A stretch of DNA of 64,000 nucleotides, taken from contig CAJJAR010000001.1 of NCBI GenBank assembly GCA_905182105.1, positions 62,001 to 126,000 on the forward strand. Reading direction: 5' to 3'. Below the pieces are notes generated by a model, which was not told where the DNA came from, did no database searches, and saw only the letters and a list, made by a program, of their open reading frames with translations. Both the position numbers and the translations under genes were made by a program. Shown piece by piece: positions 37,319 to 46,968 of the stretch. Within the stretch, counting starts at the first letter, position 1, and each line of letters opens with the position of its first letter. This stretch comes from an uncultured Paracoccaceae bacterium (GTDB taxonomy: Bacteria > Pseudomonadota > Alphaproteobacteria > Rhodobacterales > Rhodobacteraceae).

Positions 37319-37927
37319 TTAAAACTCAACGCCCTTTTGTGCCTTGATCCCATCACGGAAAGGATGCTTCACGTTGCCCATTTCCGTGACCATATCCGCG
37401 GCTTCGATCAACTCTTCTTTCGCGTTTCGCCCCGTTAAAACAACGTGGGTCATGAATGGCTTTTCAGTCTGCAAGAACTCGACGACTTCATCAATGTCCA
37501 AATAGTCATTGCGCAACGCGATATTGATCTCGTCCAGCAGCACGAAATCAATCTTTGGGTCCAGAATCACTTCCTTGGCCTTTACCCATCCCGCACGCGC
37601 CGCTGCGATGTCACGTTCACGGTCTTGGGTTTCCCATGTGAAGCCCTCACCAGAGACAATAAATTTGCACTCGTCCGCAAAGCGTTCCGTTAAAAATGTA
37701 CGCTCACCAGTTGCCCAGTTTCCCTTGATGAACTGGACAACGGCACAGGGCATTTCATGGGCGATGCAGCGCATTATCATGCCGAAACCACTGGATGATT
37801 TGCCTTTGCCTGGCCCCGTGTGGACAACGATCAGGCCCTTCTCTTCGGTCTTGGTCTCCATCATGCGATCACGGGCCGATTTGATCTTTTTCATTTTCTC
37901 GGTGTGGCGTGTGTTTTCGTCGGTCAT
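37319..37927 (-). CDS. cobO: Cob(I)yrinic acid a,c-diamide adenosyltransferase
   Basis: 202 residues with the P-loop TGPGKGKSS at 37-45 and DFVLLDEINIALRNDYLD. It moves the adenosyl group of ATP onto Co(I) of cobyrinic acid a,c-diamide. It runs away from the riboswitch-controlled cob operon and has its own short upstream region (37928-37982). Confidence 0.95.
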   Translation of the reverse strand: MTDENTRHTEKMKKIKSARDRMMETKTEEKGLIVVHTGPGKGKSSSGFGMIMRCIAHEMPCAVVQFIKGNWATGERTFLTERFADECKFIVSGEGFTWETQDRERDIAAARAGWVKAKEVILDPKIDFVLLDEINIALRNDYLDIDEVVEFLQTEKPFMTHVVLTGRNAKEELIEAADMVTEMGNVKHPFRDGIKAQKGVEF

Positions 37928-37982
37928 GTGGGGCTCCGCAAATGCTTGACAATATGGGGGGACGGGCGCAAACCAATCCTTG

Positions 37983-38160
37983 CTGGTGCCTGTGTTAAAT
38001 CAGGTGAAAAGGGAATGCGATACGGGAAATATTTTCCCCGAAACGCAGCCGCCCCCGCGACCGTGACCGGAGAGGTTGCCCAACACCACTGATCGCAAGA
38101 TCGGGAAGGTCGGACATACCGCGAGAGAAATCTCAGATCCGCAAGCCGGGAGACCTGCCA
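37983..38160 (+). promoter_or_regulatory. Cobalamin riboswitch upstream of DUF1636-cobW-cobN operon
   Basis: Conserved blocks in order: GGTGCC near 37985, GGTGAAAAGGGAA near 38003-38015, GCCGCCCCCGCGACCG near 38048-38063, and the B12 box GCCGGGAGACCTGCC at 38145-38159. Downstream (38195-38225) a CCCC/GGGG hairpin before a TTTC could act as the expression platform. Adenosylcobalamin binding should turn down the cob operon. Confidence 0.92.
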
Positions 38161-38265
38161 GCATCGACGTTATGTGAACCGGACGGGGTGTTCCGGGCAT
38201 GCGGGTCCCCATGCGCGGGGTTTCGGATGGCCCAACTCTTTCCCTCTAAATTTGAGGCCAAAAGA

Positions 38266-38664
38266 ATGACTGATACAAGTATTTTAGAACCTGTTGAATT
38301 GCTGGTCTGTACGACTTGCAAGATGGGCCAAGCCATTGAAGACGACGCTTTTCGCCCTGGCAATCTACTGCACAAAGCCATGTTGGAACAAGATTTGCCG
38401 GAACACGTGACCGTACGTGCCGTTGAATGTTTCACAAACTGCCAAGGCGGCTGCAACATCATGATGCGCGGCGGAAATCGCTATGCTTATGTTTATGGTA
38501 ACCTAGACCCAGAAACGCAGGTCGAAATCATCACAGATGGCGTTACCCGCTACTACAATGCCGCTGACGGGTTTGTACCTTGGCGCGAACGCCCTGAACA
38601 CTTCCGCAAGAACTGCGTTGCCCGAATCCCACCACTTAATTTGCCACAGGATGCTGCCAAATGA
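38266..38664 (+). CDS. DUF1636 family cysteine-rich protein
   Basis: 132 residues from the ATG at 38266. Cysteines at 15 and 18 (CTTC) and at 55, 59 and 63 (CFTNCQGGC) suggest a metal or [2Fe-2S] site in a thioredoxin-like ferredoxin fold. It is the first gene after the riboswitch and overlaps cobW by ATGA, so a role in cobalt or electron handling for corrin synthesis is likely. The biochemical function is not known to me. A distant paralogue lies at 53756-54118. Confidence 0.85.
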   Translation: MTDTSILEPVELLVCTTCKMGQAIEDDAFRPGNLLHKAMLEQDLPEHVTVRAVECFTNCQGGCNIMMRGGNRYAYVYGNLDPETQVEIITDGVTRYYNAADGFVPWRERPEHFRKNCVARIPPLNLPQDAAK

Positions 38665-39695
38665 GCGATCTCGCCAAACTTCCCGTCACAGTAATCACTG
38701 GTTTCTTGGGTGCGGGTAAAACCACCCTCATCCGTCACCTTATTCAAAACCCACAGGGCAAACGGTTGGCAGTGGTCGTCAACGAATTTGGCGATGTCGG
38801 TGTCGACGGTGAAATCCTGAAATCCTGCGCGATCCCTGATTGCCCAGCCGAAAACATCATGGAGCTGTCCAACGGTTGCATCTGCTGCACTGTGGCTGAC
38901 GATTTCATTCCAACGATCGAGGCCTTAATGGCGCTAAAGCCGCGCCCTGATCACATCCTTATCGAGACATCAGGCTTGGCCTTACCAAAGCCGCTGTTGA
39001 AAGCCTTCGATTGGCCTGACATCCGTTCCAAAATTACCGTAGATGGTGTAATCGCCTTGGCCGATGCCGAAGCCGTGGCCGATGGCCGCTTCGCGCCAAA
39101 CGTTGCAGCGGTTGACGCCCAGCGCGAGGCAGACGATTCACTGGATCATGAAACCCCATTGTCCGAAGTGTTCGAGGATCAAATCAGCTGCGCTGACATC
39201 ATTCTGTTGACTAAGACTGATCTTGCTGGTGCCGATGGCATCGCAAAAGCCCGCTCTGTCATCGAAGCTGAATCGCCTCGTCCAATTCCAATCGTTGAAA
39301 TCTCTGAAGGTGTTGTTGATCCCCGCGTGATCCTTGGCCTAGCGGCCGCAGCCGAAGACGACATGGACGCACGACCATCACACCACGATGGGCATGATGA
39401 TCACGAACATGATGATTTTGAATCTATCGTGGTCGACATTCCTGAAATCGCAGATCCTGCAGACTTGGTCGCACGCATTGAAGCCATGGCCAAGGATCAG
39501 AACATCCTACGCGTCAAAGGATATGCCGCCGTCAAAGGGAAACCAATGCGTCTGTTGGTGCAAGCCGTTGGTGCCCGCGTGCGTCAGCAATACGACCAAC
39601 CTTGGGGCACAACAGAGCGCCGCGGCCGTTTGGTTGTAATTGCTGAACATGACCACGTGAACCCTGACGCAATCCGCGCAGCGCTTGTCGACTAA
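38661..39695 (+). CDS. cobW: CobW, metal-binding GTPase of cobalamin synthesis
   Basis: 344 residues of the COG0523 GTPase family. Walker A is GFLGAGKTT (14-22), the metal site CICC lies in NGCICCTVAD, and the G-domain continues with TKTDLAGADG. A linker rich in His and Asp (about 230-255, HHDGHDDHEHDD) precedes the C-terminal CobW domain. It likely delivers cobalt to the CobNST chelatase. Confidence 0.95.
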   Translation: MSDLAKLPVTVITGFLGAGKTTLIRHLIQNPQGKRLAVVVNEFGDVGVDGEILKSCAIPDCPAENIMELSNGCICCTVADDFIPTIEALMALKPRPDHILIETSGLALPKPLLKAFDWPDIRSKITVDGVIALADAEAVADGRFAPNVAAVDAQREADDSLDHETPLSEVFEDQISCADIILLTKTDLAGADGIAKARSVIEAESPRPIPIVEISEGVVDPRVILGLAAAAEDDMDARPSHHDGHDDHEHDDFESIVVDIPEIADPADLVARIEAMAKDQNILRVKGYAAVKGKPMRLLVQAVGARVRQQYDQPWGTTERRGRLVVIAEHDHVNPDAIRAALVD

Positions 39696-39701
39696 GCTGA
39701 C

Positions 39702-42700
39702 ATGCACGTCGTCTTTCGCGAAAGCCACGGGTTAGAGGAATCAGAAACCCCATTTGATCTGCAGCAATCGCCTGCGGATCTTGTGGTGTTGTCCTTCTCC
39801 GACAGTGACCTTGGTGCCTTCGCGGCAGGCTGGCATCGTGGGGATGGTAAACTGCCAACCCTACGCCTTGCCAATTTGACAGCTCTAAAACATCCGCTGT
39901 CCGTTGATACCTATGTTGAACAAACCCTTGAGGGTGCAAAAGGTATCCTGATCCGTTTGATCGGCGGGTACGCCTACTGGTCATATGGCCTGCAACAAGT
40001 TGAAGCCCTGTGTCGCGCAAAGGGCATTGCTTTGGCTGTGCTCCCTGCGGATGGCCGAACAGATACACGGCTTGATGAGGTCTCAACTCTTCCTGTCTCA
40101 ACCCTGCGCCGCCTATCCCACCTGTGTGATCAAGGTGGTGAAGTGGCAGCCCAAGCAGCCCTTGCGCAATTGTCCCTTGCTGCTGGTCTTTATGCTGGTC
40201 CAGTGCGCGGTGCAAAAGGCGTACCTAGCGTTGGTGCATGGACACCTGAACACGGCGTAACCTGTCCTGTTGCCGCCTTTGCCCCGGACAGCGAAAAACC
40301 CCGTGTCCTCATCAGTTTTTACCGCGCCTATCTCACTTCTGCGGATATGGCCCCCATCACAGCCCTGTTCGAAAGCCTTAGGGCAAAGGGTTGCGATGTC
40401 GTCGCGCTGTTTGCACCATCTCTAAAGGCACCAGACGCCGCCACTTGGCTGCGCCGACAAACCCTTGCGCTAAAGCCTGATGCGATTGTCAACGCCACTT
40501 CGTTTTCCGGCAAAGGAGCTGACGGCACCTCTCCTTTAGACGCGGCCGGCGTTTCTGTTTTCCAAGTTGCCCTTTCCACATCACGGCGCAAAGCCTGGGA
40601 TGAAGAAGAACGCGGGCTTTCCCCCACAGACCTCGCCATGCACGTCGTCCTGCCAGAAGTAGACGGCCGCATTTTTTCGGGCGTCACCTCTTTTAAAGAG
40701 CCGCGCAAAAAAGACCACAACCTGCAATTTGCCCGTTTTGCCCACCGTGTTGAACCCCCACGGATTGAGGCAATCACGAAACGTGTCATCCGGTGGATTA
40801 CACTTGGGCAAAACAACAACGCCGATCTGACACCCGCAATCGTCCTCTCCACCTATCCAGGCAAAGACTGGCAAATGGCGCACGCCGTTGGGTTGGATGC
40901 TATAGCTTCAACCGATGCTATTCTCGATGACCTAAACGATGCAGGATGGACAACCCAAAGTGCTGCGCCACTTGAAGCCAGCCTAGGGACCGAAACCATC
41001 GCATGGCCTCTAGCCGATTATCAGGCCGCGCTGCAAACGTTGCCGCAAACATTGCAAGACGCCCTATCAAACGCATGGGGCAACCCCTCTGACGATCCGG
41101 CGTTTCGCGATTGTGCGCTACACTTTTCCGCCACCCGCAGGGGCGCGGCGCTGATCGCGTTGCAGCCAGAACGAGGCGAGCGCGATGTGCGTGTGGACGA
41201 TTACCACGACCTCGCCCGTGTCCCGCGCCATGGCTATGTCGCGTTTTATCTTTGGTTGCGCTATGCGATCAAAGCCGATGCGCTGATCCACGTCGGTGCC
41301 CACGGCACATTAGAATGGCTTCCAGGTAAATCGGTTGCCCTGTCAGATGAATGCTGGCCCGAAGCCTTGATTGCTGATCTGCCCGTTATCTATCCGTTCA
41401 TCGTTAATGACCCCGGCGAAGCCGCCCAAGCAAAGCGGCGCATTGGCGCTGTCACCTTGGGGCACGTCCCACCGCCGATGAAGGACAGTAAAACCCCTGA
41501 CCAGTTTTTGCGACTTGAAACCCTGCTGGATGAGTTCTCGAACGCCGACGGATTAGACCCCCGCCGCCGCGACCGCTTGCAGGCTGACATTCGTTCAGAA
41601 GCCCAAGCCATCGGCGTTGAGGCTGATCTGGGTCTAGATACGGCCACCTCTACCGCAGAGGCGTTAACCCGCATCGACCGTTTTGTCTGTGACATCAAAG
41701 AAAGCCAGTTTGGCGACGGCCTGCATATCTATGGCCGAGCACCCGTTGTCTCAGGCACCTTTGATGCAACGCAATCTGCACAAGGCGAACAAACCGGACT
41801 GCTTGATGCGCTTGCTGGCAAACGGATTGACGCAGGACCATCGGGATCGCCCTACCGTGGCCGCACCGATGTGCTGCCAACAGGGCGCAATTTATTCACG
41901 ACCGATCCGCGATCAATACCCACACGTTCTGCATATACCCAAGGCGTCAAACTGGCCGAAGAACTGGTGCGCCGTCACCTGCAGGAAGAAGGCGATTGGC
42001 CCAAAGGATTGATCGTCGACCTGTGGGGGTCCGCCACCATGCGCACCGCTGGCGAAGAATTTGCGATGGCGTTACATCTACTGGGTGTGAAACCCGTTTG
42101 GGATGAAGGATCGGAACGGGTTTCTGGAATTGAAATCATACCGATCACTGAACTGGAACGCCCACGCCTAGATGTCACCCTGCGCGTTTCCGGCCTGTTT
42201 CGCGATGTGTTCCCAACCCTCTCAGCCCTATTTTCCCAAGCCATCCGCGCCCTGTCCAAACGTGACGAAGCCGCCGACTGGAACCCATATGCTGGCAAAG
42301 ACGCCGAAGACCGCGTATTTGGCCCGGCCCCTGCCAGCTACGGCCTTGGCATGGGAGCATTGGTGGAAACCTATGACGAGGAAAGCCGCGCTGCTGCAGG
42401 CGCTGCATGGCTAAAGGCCAGCTCATATGCGCTGGACGGTCAAAACATCACACTGAACGCAGAGGGCATCAAAGCCCGCGTTGCGGCAGCTGACAGCTTT
42501 GTTCATCCACAGGATTTGCCTGAAACTGATCTGTTACTTGCCGTTGATTACGCCACTCATGAGGCGGGCTTTGCGGCTGCAAAGGCCGCCATGGGTGGTG
42601 GCGACATCAAGCTGTATCACCTCGACAACACCGTTGCAGGCAAACCCCGTGCACGGACCTTATCCGAGGAAATCGCCCGCGTTGTCCACGCCCGCGCAGC

Positions 42701-42995
42701 CAATTCCGACTGGATTGTCGGCATGCAACGTCACGGTTTTCGCGGCGCTGCTGAAATTGCAGCAACCTTGGATCACATGGCTGCATTCGCACATCTGGCC
42801 CAAGTGGTCCCGGCCCACCTATTCGATCTTTATTATGACGCCACCCTTGGCGAAGACAGCGTTGTTTCATTCCTAGAGGATGCAAACCCCGAAGCCCTTG
42901 CAGCCATGCGTGATCGTTTCAACGCGCTACATGACGCTGGCTTATGGAACACGCGGCGCAATTCGATTGCCGCTGAATTGGAACGGTTGCCGTGA
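39702..42995 (+). CDS. cobN: Cobaltochelatase subunit CobN
   Basis: 1097 residues, large like magnesium chelatase H, with ALIHVGAHGTLEWLPGKSV and PLRGRTDVLPTGRNLF-like motifs (here YRGRTDVLPTGRN) and NPYAGKDAEDRVFGP. With CobS and CobT, which are not in the window, it inserts Co(II) into hydrogenobyrinic acid a,c-diamide using ATP. It starts six bases after cobW and overlaps cobG by four bases. Confidence 0.97.
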   Translation: MHVVFRESHGLEESETPFDLQQSPADLVVLSFSDSDLGAFAAGWHRGDGKLPTLRLANLTALKHPLSVDTYVEQTLEGAKGILIRLIGGYAYWSYGLQQVEALCRAKGIALAVLPADGRTDTRLDEVSTLPVSTLRRLSHLCDQGGEVAAQAALAQLSLAAGLYAGPVRGAKGVPSVGAWTPEHGVTCPVAAFAPDSEKPRVLISFYRAYLTSADMAPITALFESLRAKGCDVVALFAPSLKAPDAATWLRRQTLALKPDAIVNATSFSGKGADGTSPLDAAGVSVFQVALSTSRRKAWDEEERGLSPTDLAMHVVLPEVDGRIFSGVTSFKEPRKKDHNLQFARFAHRVEPPRIEAITKRVIRWITLGQNNNADLTPAIVLSTYPGKDWQMAHAVGLDAIASTDAILDDLNDAGWTTQSAAPLEASLGTETIAWPLADYQAALQTLPQTLQDALSNAWGNPSDDPAFRDCALHFSATRRGAALIALQPERGERDVRVDDYHDLARVPRHGYVAFYLWLRYAIKADALIHVGAHGTLEWLPGKSVALSDECWPEALIADLPVIYPFIVNDPGEAAQAKRRIGAVTLGHVPPPMKDSKTPDQFLRLETLLDEFSNADGLDPRRRDRLQADIRSEAQAIGVEADLGLDTATSTAEALTRIDRFVCDIKESQFGDGLHIYGRAPVVSGTFDATQSAQGEQTGLLDALAGKRIDAGPSGSPYRGRTDVLPTGRNLFTTDPRSIPTRSAYTQGVKLAEELVRRHLQEEGDWPKGLIVDLWGSATMRTAGEEFAMALHLLGVKPVWDEGSERVSGIEIIPITELERPRLDVTLRVSGLFRDVFPTLSALFSQAIRALSKRDEAADWNPYAGKDAEDRVFGPAPASYGLGMGALVETYDEESRAAAGAAWLKASSYALDGQNITLNAEGIKARVAAADSFVHPQDLPETDLLLAVDYATHEAGFAAAKAAMGGGDIKLYHLDNTVAGKPRARTLSEEIARVVHARAANSDWIVGMQRHGFRGAAEIAATLDHMAAFAHLAQVVPAHLFDLYYDATLGEDSVVSFLEDANPEALAAMRDRFNALHDAGLWNTRRNSIAAELERLP

Positions 42996-44137
42996 GTGGC
43001 CCCGAAGTAAAAGGCTGGTGCCCCGGTGCCTTGCGCCCCATGCAATCTGGTGATGGGTTAATCATGCGGGTGCGGCCACGCTTGGGGCAGCTTTCCAATA
43101 CACAGGCGCTTGGGCTTTGCGACGTATCTGCGACCTTTGGCAACGGTATCATCGATCTCACCAATCGCGCTAACTTGCAACTACGCGGGATCAAACCACA
43201 CAATCATCAAGCGGTTGTTGATGCATTGCTTGCGCTAGACCTGCTTGATGAAACCCCTGAACTTGAGGCGCGGCGCAACATCATATGTGCAGCTCTGCGA
43301 TCAACTGATGGCCTGACGGCGCGCCTCGCACTTGAGCTCACAGAACGCCTAGCTGAACTTCCAGAGTTACCAGGTAAATTCGGCTTTGCCATCGATGCCG
43401 ATGGACCGCCCCAACTTAGCGATGCACCGGCCGATATCCGGATCGAAACAGGCCCCTGTGGGTTGATCATTCGCGCCGATGGTTCCCCCCTTGGCGTGGC
43501 TGTCTCTGCAGACACCGCAATTAACGAACTAATAAGCATCGCACGTTGGTTCGCACAAACCCGCGACAACGATATACGGCGCATGGCCGCACATCTTGGG
43601 TCAGTGCCTTTGCCCCTTCGTTTCGCGCGCGAAACCTCTCATAAGCCTGCTGCACAACTTGTGCCCGCACAATTGCCCCAAGGGCGCGTTTTTGGTGCAC
43701 CATTTGGCAGCTTACCCACCAAAGAATTATGCGCATTATTGGCTTCAAACTCAACTTCAACACTGACGCTCACGCATTCACGCATGTTTCTTCTGAGCGG
43801 CGAGTTAGACGCCGGAGAAACCAGCTTTATCACCACACCAGACGCACCTGAACTTGGCGTAGATGCCTGCCCCGGTGCACCAGCTTGCACCGCCACCCAA
43901 CAAAGCACCCGCGCCATTGCACATGCAATCACCCCACATCTTAATGGTCGGTCATTACATGTATCGGGCTGTACCAAAGGTTGTGCGCGACCGCGCAATG
44001 CGGATGTCGTGCTTGTAGGGCAGAACGGCGGCTTTGACCTTGTTTTGAACGGGGTTTCGTGGGATGTGCCAGTGCTGCAAGGGATCAAACCAGACTCTGT
44101 TATAGACGCCGTGATCAACGAATTAGGACGCCACTGA
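42992..44137 (+). CDS. cobG: Precorrin-3B synthase
   Basis: 381 residues of the nitrite/sulfite reductase ferredoxin-like fold. The C-terminal 4Fe-4S/siroheme-type cysteines are in CPGAPAC and SGCTKGC. It uses O2 to hydroxylate C20 of precorrin-3A and form the gamma-lactone, so it marks the aerobic pathway. Stop overlaps the cobH start as TGATG. Confidence 0.94.
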   Translation: MSGPEVKGWCPGALRPMQSGDGLIMRVRPRLGQLSNTQALGLCDVSATFGNGIIDLTNRANLQLRGIKPHNHQAVVDALLALDLLDETPELEARRNIICAALRSTDGLTARLALELTERLAELPELPGKFGFAIDADGPPQLSDAPADIRIETGPCGLIIRADGSPLGVAVSADTAINELISIARWFAQTRDNDIRRMAAHLGSVPLPLRFARETSHKPAAQLVPAQLPQGRVFGAPFGSLPTKELCALLASNSTSTLTLTHSRMFLLSGELDAGETSFITTPDAPELGVDACPGAPACTATQQSTRAIAHAITPHLNGRSLHVSGCTKGCARPRNADVVLVGQNGGFDLVLNGVSWDVPVLQGIKPDSVIDAVINELGRH

Positions 44138-44766
44138 TGCCATACACCTATGAGACCGATGGCGCGACCATCTACAAAGGCAGCTTTGCCACCATCAGGG
44201 CAGAAGCCGATTTAGCTCGTTTTGATGACAATCACGAAAGTATCGCAGTACGCATGATCCATGCCGCTGGCATGGTTGATCTAGCACAACATGTGCACTT
44301 TTCAGATACCTTCGGCCCAGCAGCCCGCGCCGCATTGCAAAATGGCGCGCCGATCCTGTGCGATGCCTACATGGTGTCCGAGGGTGTTACGCGCAAACGT
44401 CTGCCTGCAGACAATGAAGTGATCTGTACCCTGCGTGATCCACGGGTTCCTGACATGGCCAAAGAGATGTCCAATACGCGCTCCGCTGCAGCGCTTGATT
44501 TGTGGCGTCCACACCTTGAGGGCGCATTGGTCGCTATTGGCAATGCACCAACCGCACTGTTCCATTTGTTGAACATGTTAGAAGACCCCAACTGTCCACG
44601 TCCCGCCGCTATCATCGGGTGCCCTGTTGGTTTCATCGGTGCCGCAGAAAGCAAAGAAGCGTTGCGCGAAGCGAACCCATTGCCATGGGCCATTGTTGAA
44701 GGCCGCTTGGGCGGGTCCGCAATCACGGTTGCCGCGATCAATGCTATTGCGAGCCGTGCAGAATGA
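44137..44766 (+). CDS. cobH: Precorrin-8X methylmutase
   Basis: 209 residues from the ATG at 44137 overlapping the cobG stop. VRMIHAAGMVDLAQHVHFS holds the catalytic His, and CPVGFIGAAESKEAL is typical. It moves the methyl from C11 to C12 to give hydrogenobyrinic acid. A frame starting 78 bases earlier is not supported. Confidence 0.96.
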   Translation: MPYTYETDGATIYKGSFATIRAEADLARFDDNHESIAVRMIHAAGMVDLAQHVHFSDTFGPAARAALQNGAPILCDAYMVSEGVTRKRLPADNEVICTLRDPRVPDMAKEMSNTRSAAALDLWRPHLEGALVAIGNAPTALFHLLNMLEDPNCPRPAAIIGCPVGFIGAAESKEALREANPLPWAIVEGRLGGSAITVAAINAIASRAE

Positions 44767-45491
44767 GCACGGGTACAATATACGGCGTCGGCCTTGGCCC
44801 AGGTGATCCTGATTTGTTAAGCGTGAAATCTGACCGCTTGGTGCGCAACGCCAAACATGTTGCGTTTTTCCGCAAGGCAGGACGCAAAGGACAATCCCGA
44901 CAGATAGCTGAACCAATGCTGCCCGAGGGCGTCATCGAATTCGCGATGGAATACCCAGTCACCACTGAAATTCCGCTGAGTGATCCGCGTTACAACGAAA
45001 TCCTCTCTGCGTTCTACGAAGATTGCGCGGCACATCTGCGCACCCTCGCCCAATCTGGCGAAGACGTTGTTGTCTTGTGTGAAGGTGATCCGTTTTTCTA
45101 CGGTTCGTTCATGCACATGTATGAACGCCTGAAAAATGACGTGCCTGTTGATGTGGTTCCTGCGATCACTGGTATGTCGGGCGCGTGGACGGCCACGGGT
45201 CATCCAATCACCTGGGGCGATGATGTTTTGACCGTTCTGATGGGCACCCTGCCCGAAGACGAGTTGTCCCGCCGCATGGCAGACACAAACGCATTGGTCG
45301 TGATGAAAATTGGCCGCAACATTGAGAAAGTGCGTAGTGCACTGCGCACTGCTGGAAGATTCGATGACGCATGGATTGTAGAGTTCGCAACGATGCCAAA
45401 CCAAACCGTCAGCAAGCTAAGCGAAGCAGGTGAAAAAGTGACGCCTTACTTCTCAATCATCGTGGTTCACGGTCAGGGTCGCCGTCCATGA
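44763..45491 (+). CDS. cobI: Precorrin-2 C20-methyltransferase
   Basis: 242 residues, tetrapyrrole methylase fold with GVGLGPGDPDLLSVKS at the start and VVLCEGDPFFYGSFMHMYERL. It methylates precorrin-2 with S-adenosylmethionine to precorrin-3A. Four-base overlaps on both sides. Confidence 0.96.
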   Translation: MSTGTIYGVGLGPGDPDLLSVKSDRLVRNAKHVAFFRKAGRKGQSRQIAEPMLPEGVIEFAMEYPVTTEIPLSDPRYNEILSAFYEDCAAHLRTLAQSGEDVVVLCEGDPFFYGSFMHMYERLKNDVPVDVVPAITGMSGAWTATGHPITWGDDVLTVLMGTLPEDELSRRMADTNALVVMKIGRNIEKVRSALRTAGRFDDAWIVEFATMPNQTVSKLSEAGEKVTPYFSIIVVHGQGRRP

Positions 45492-46240
45492 GCGGTAGCG
45501 TTGTCATAGCTGGTATTGGACCAGGTGATGATTATCTTGTCACACCGCAAGTCACTGACGCCTTGGCCAAAGCGACCGACATTGTTGGCTACTTTCCCTA
45601 TGTGGATCGCATTGCGCCGCGCGAAGGTCTAACGCGCCACGGCAGTGACAACCGCGTCGAGATTGACCGCTCCCAACATGCACTGGAAATGGCGCTTGAG
45701 GGGAAACATGTCGTCGTCGTTTCATCCGGTGACCCCGGTGTGTTTGCAATGGCTGCCGCTGTTTTTGAAGCGCTTGAAAACGGGCCTGAGGATTGGCTGA
45801 ACATTGATATCAACGTTCTGCCCGGCATCACTGCAATGTTGGCTGCATCTGCACGTGCCGGTGCGCCCCTTGGCCACGATTTCTGCGCCATTAATTTAAG
45901 TGATAATCTTAAACCATGGTCCATCATCGAAAAACGGTTGCGCCTAGCGGCCGAAGCTGATTTTGCTATGGCCTTCTATAACCCACGCAGCAAATCACGA
46001 CCCGAAGGGTTTGAGCGCACACTTGAAATTCTCAAAGATGCCTGTGGTGATGATCGTCCCGTTATCTTCGCCCGTAACGTGTCGCGCCCTGATGAAACGA
46101 TCAAGATTGTACCACTGTCACAAACCACGCCAGACATGGCAGACATGCGCACGATGGTTTTGGTGGGCTCCAGCCAAACGCGCATTATTGAGCGCGAGAT
46201 TGGCCCGATTGTTTACACTCCAAGATCGCTTGCCAAATGA
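45488..46240 (+). CDS. cobJ: Precorrin-3B C17-methyltransferase
   Basis: 250 residues, GIGPGDDYLVTPQVTDALAK at the start and VVSSGDPGVFAMAAAVFEAL. It methylates C17 and contracts the ring to precorrin-4. Its last 28 bases overlap the 3' end of the antisense cobK. Confidence 0.96.
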   Translation: MSGSVVIAGIGPGDDYLVTPQVTDALAKATDIVGYFPYVDRIAPREGLTRHGSDNRVEIDRSQHALEMALEGKHVVVVSSGDPGVFAMAAAVFEALENGPEDWLNIDINVLPGITAMLAASARAGAPLGHDFCAINLSDNLKPWSIIEKRLRLAAEADFAMAFYNPRSKSRPEGFERTLEILKDACGDDRPVIFARNVSRPDETIKIVPLSQTTPDMADMRTMVLVGSSQTRIIEREIGPIVYTPRSLAK

Positions 46241-46968
46241 GCCAGCCAGTCCAAAACCTCTTGTGCAGTTCCCACTTCTGGGCGCGCGGGGATGTACGGA
46301 CGGTCGATCATAATGATCGGAATATTCAAGGCGCGGGCCGCGTCAATCTTAGCGCGTGCTCCACTGCCCCCAGCATTTTTAGCAACAACCAATTCGATCT
46401 TATGATCCCGCATCAAGGCAATGTCGTTCTCGACGCTAAAGGGCCCTTGATCAACGATAATACTACGGTTTGGCAATGGCACTTCGCCACTTGGGGCATC
46501 CACAACGCGCAACAGGTATTGATGCTGCGGGCACGGCGCAAAGGCGTCCAAATGCATGCGGCCAATCGCCAACATCACGTTTTGCACAGTGCCGCTCAGC
46601 ACGGCAACAGCACTATTAATATCCGCAACATGTCGCCACTGATCGCCCGTTTGCGCAACCCACTTGGGTCGCGTCAATGCCAGCAGTTGCGCATTCGTTT
46701 GCGCACACGCGGCAACCGCGTTCATACTCATTTGGGCAGCGAACGGATGGGTCGCATCGACCACATGCGTGATAGCGTTTTCAACAATGTATTTGGCCAA
46801 TCCCTCAACACCACCAAAACCACCAATGCGCGTAGGCAAAGGTTGGCGTTTGGGGCGTGCAACACGACCCGCGTAGGAAAACGTAGCGTTCATGCCAGCG
46901 TCATGCAGAACAAGGGCCAAACCCGTGGCCTCTGTGGTGCCGCCAAGAATAAGCAGGTGATCTGTCAT
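46213..46968 (-). CDS. cobK: Precorrin-6A reductase, antisense inside the cob operon
   Basis: 251 residues from the ATG at 46968, which gives MTDHLLILGGTTEATGLALV and has an AAGGG Shine-Dalgarno; a longer frame to 47043 runs into cobL. THVVDATHPFAAQMS and VVAKNAGGSGARAKIDAA are conserved. It reduces precorrin-6A with NADPH. It is transcribed against the operon: its start codon overlaps that of cobL in CATG, and its end overlaps cobJ by 28 bases. It therefore needs a promoter inside cobL. Confidence 0.96.
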   Translation of the reverse strand: MTDHLLILGGTTEATGLALVLHDAGMNATFSYAGRVARPKRQPLPTRIGGFGGVEGLAKYIVENAITHVVDATHPFAAQMSMNAVAACAQTNAQLLALTRPKWVAQTGDQWRHVADINSAVAVLSGTVQNVMLAIGRMHLDAFAPCPQHQYLLRVVDAPSGEVPLPNRSIIVDQGPFSVENDIALMRDHKIELVVAKNAGGSGARAKIDAARALNIPIIMIDRPYIPARPEVGTAQEVLDWLAHLASDLGV

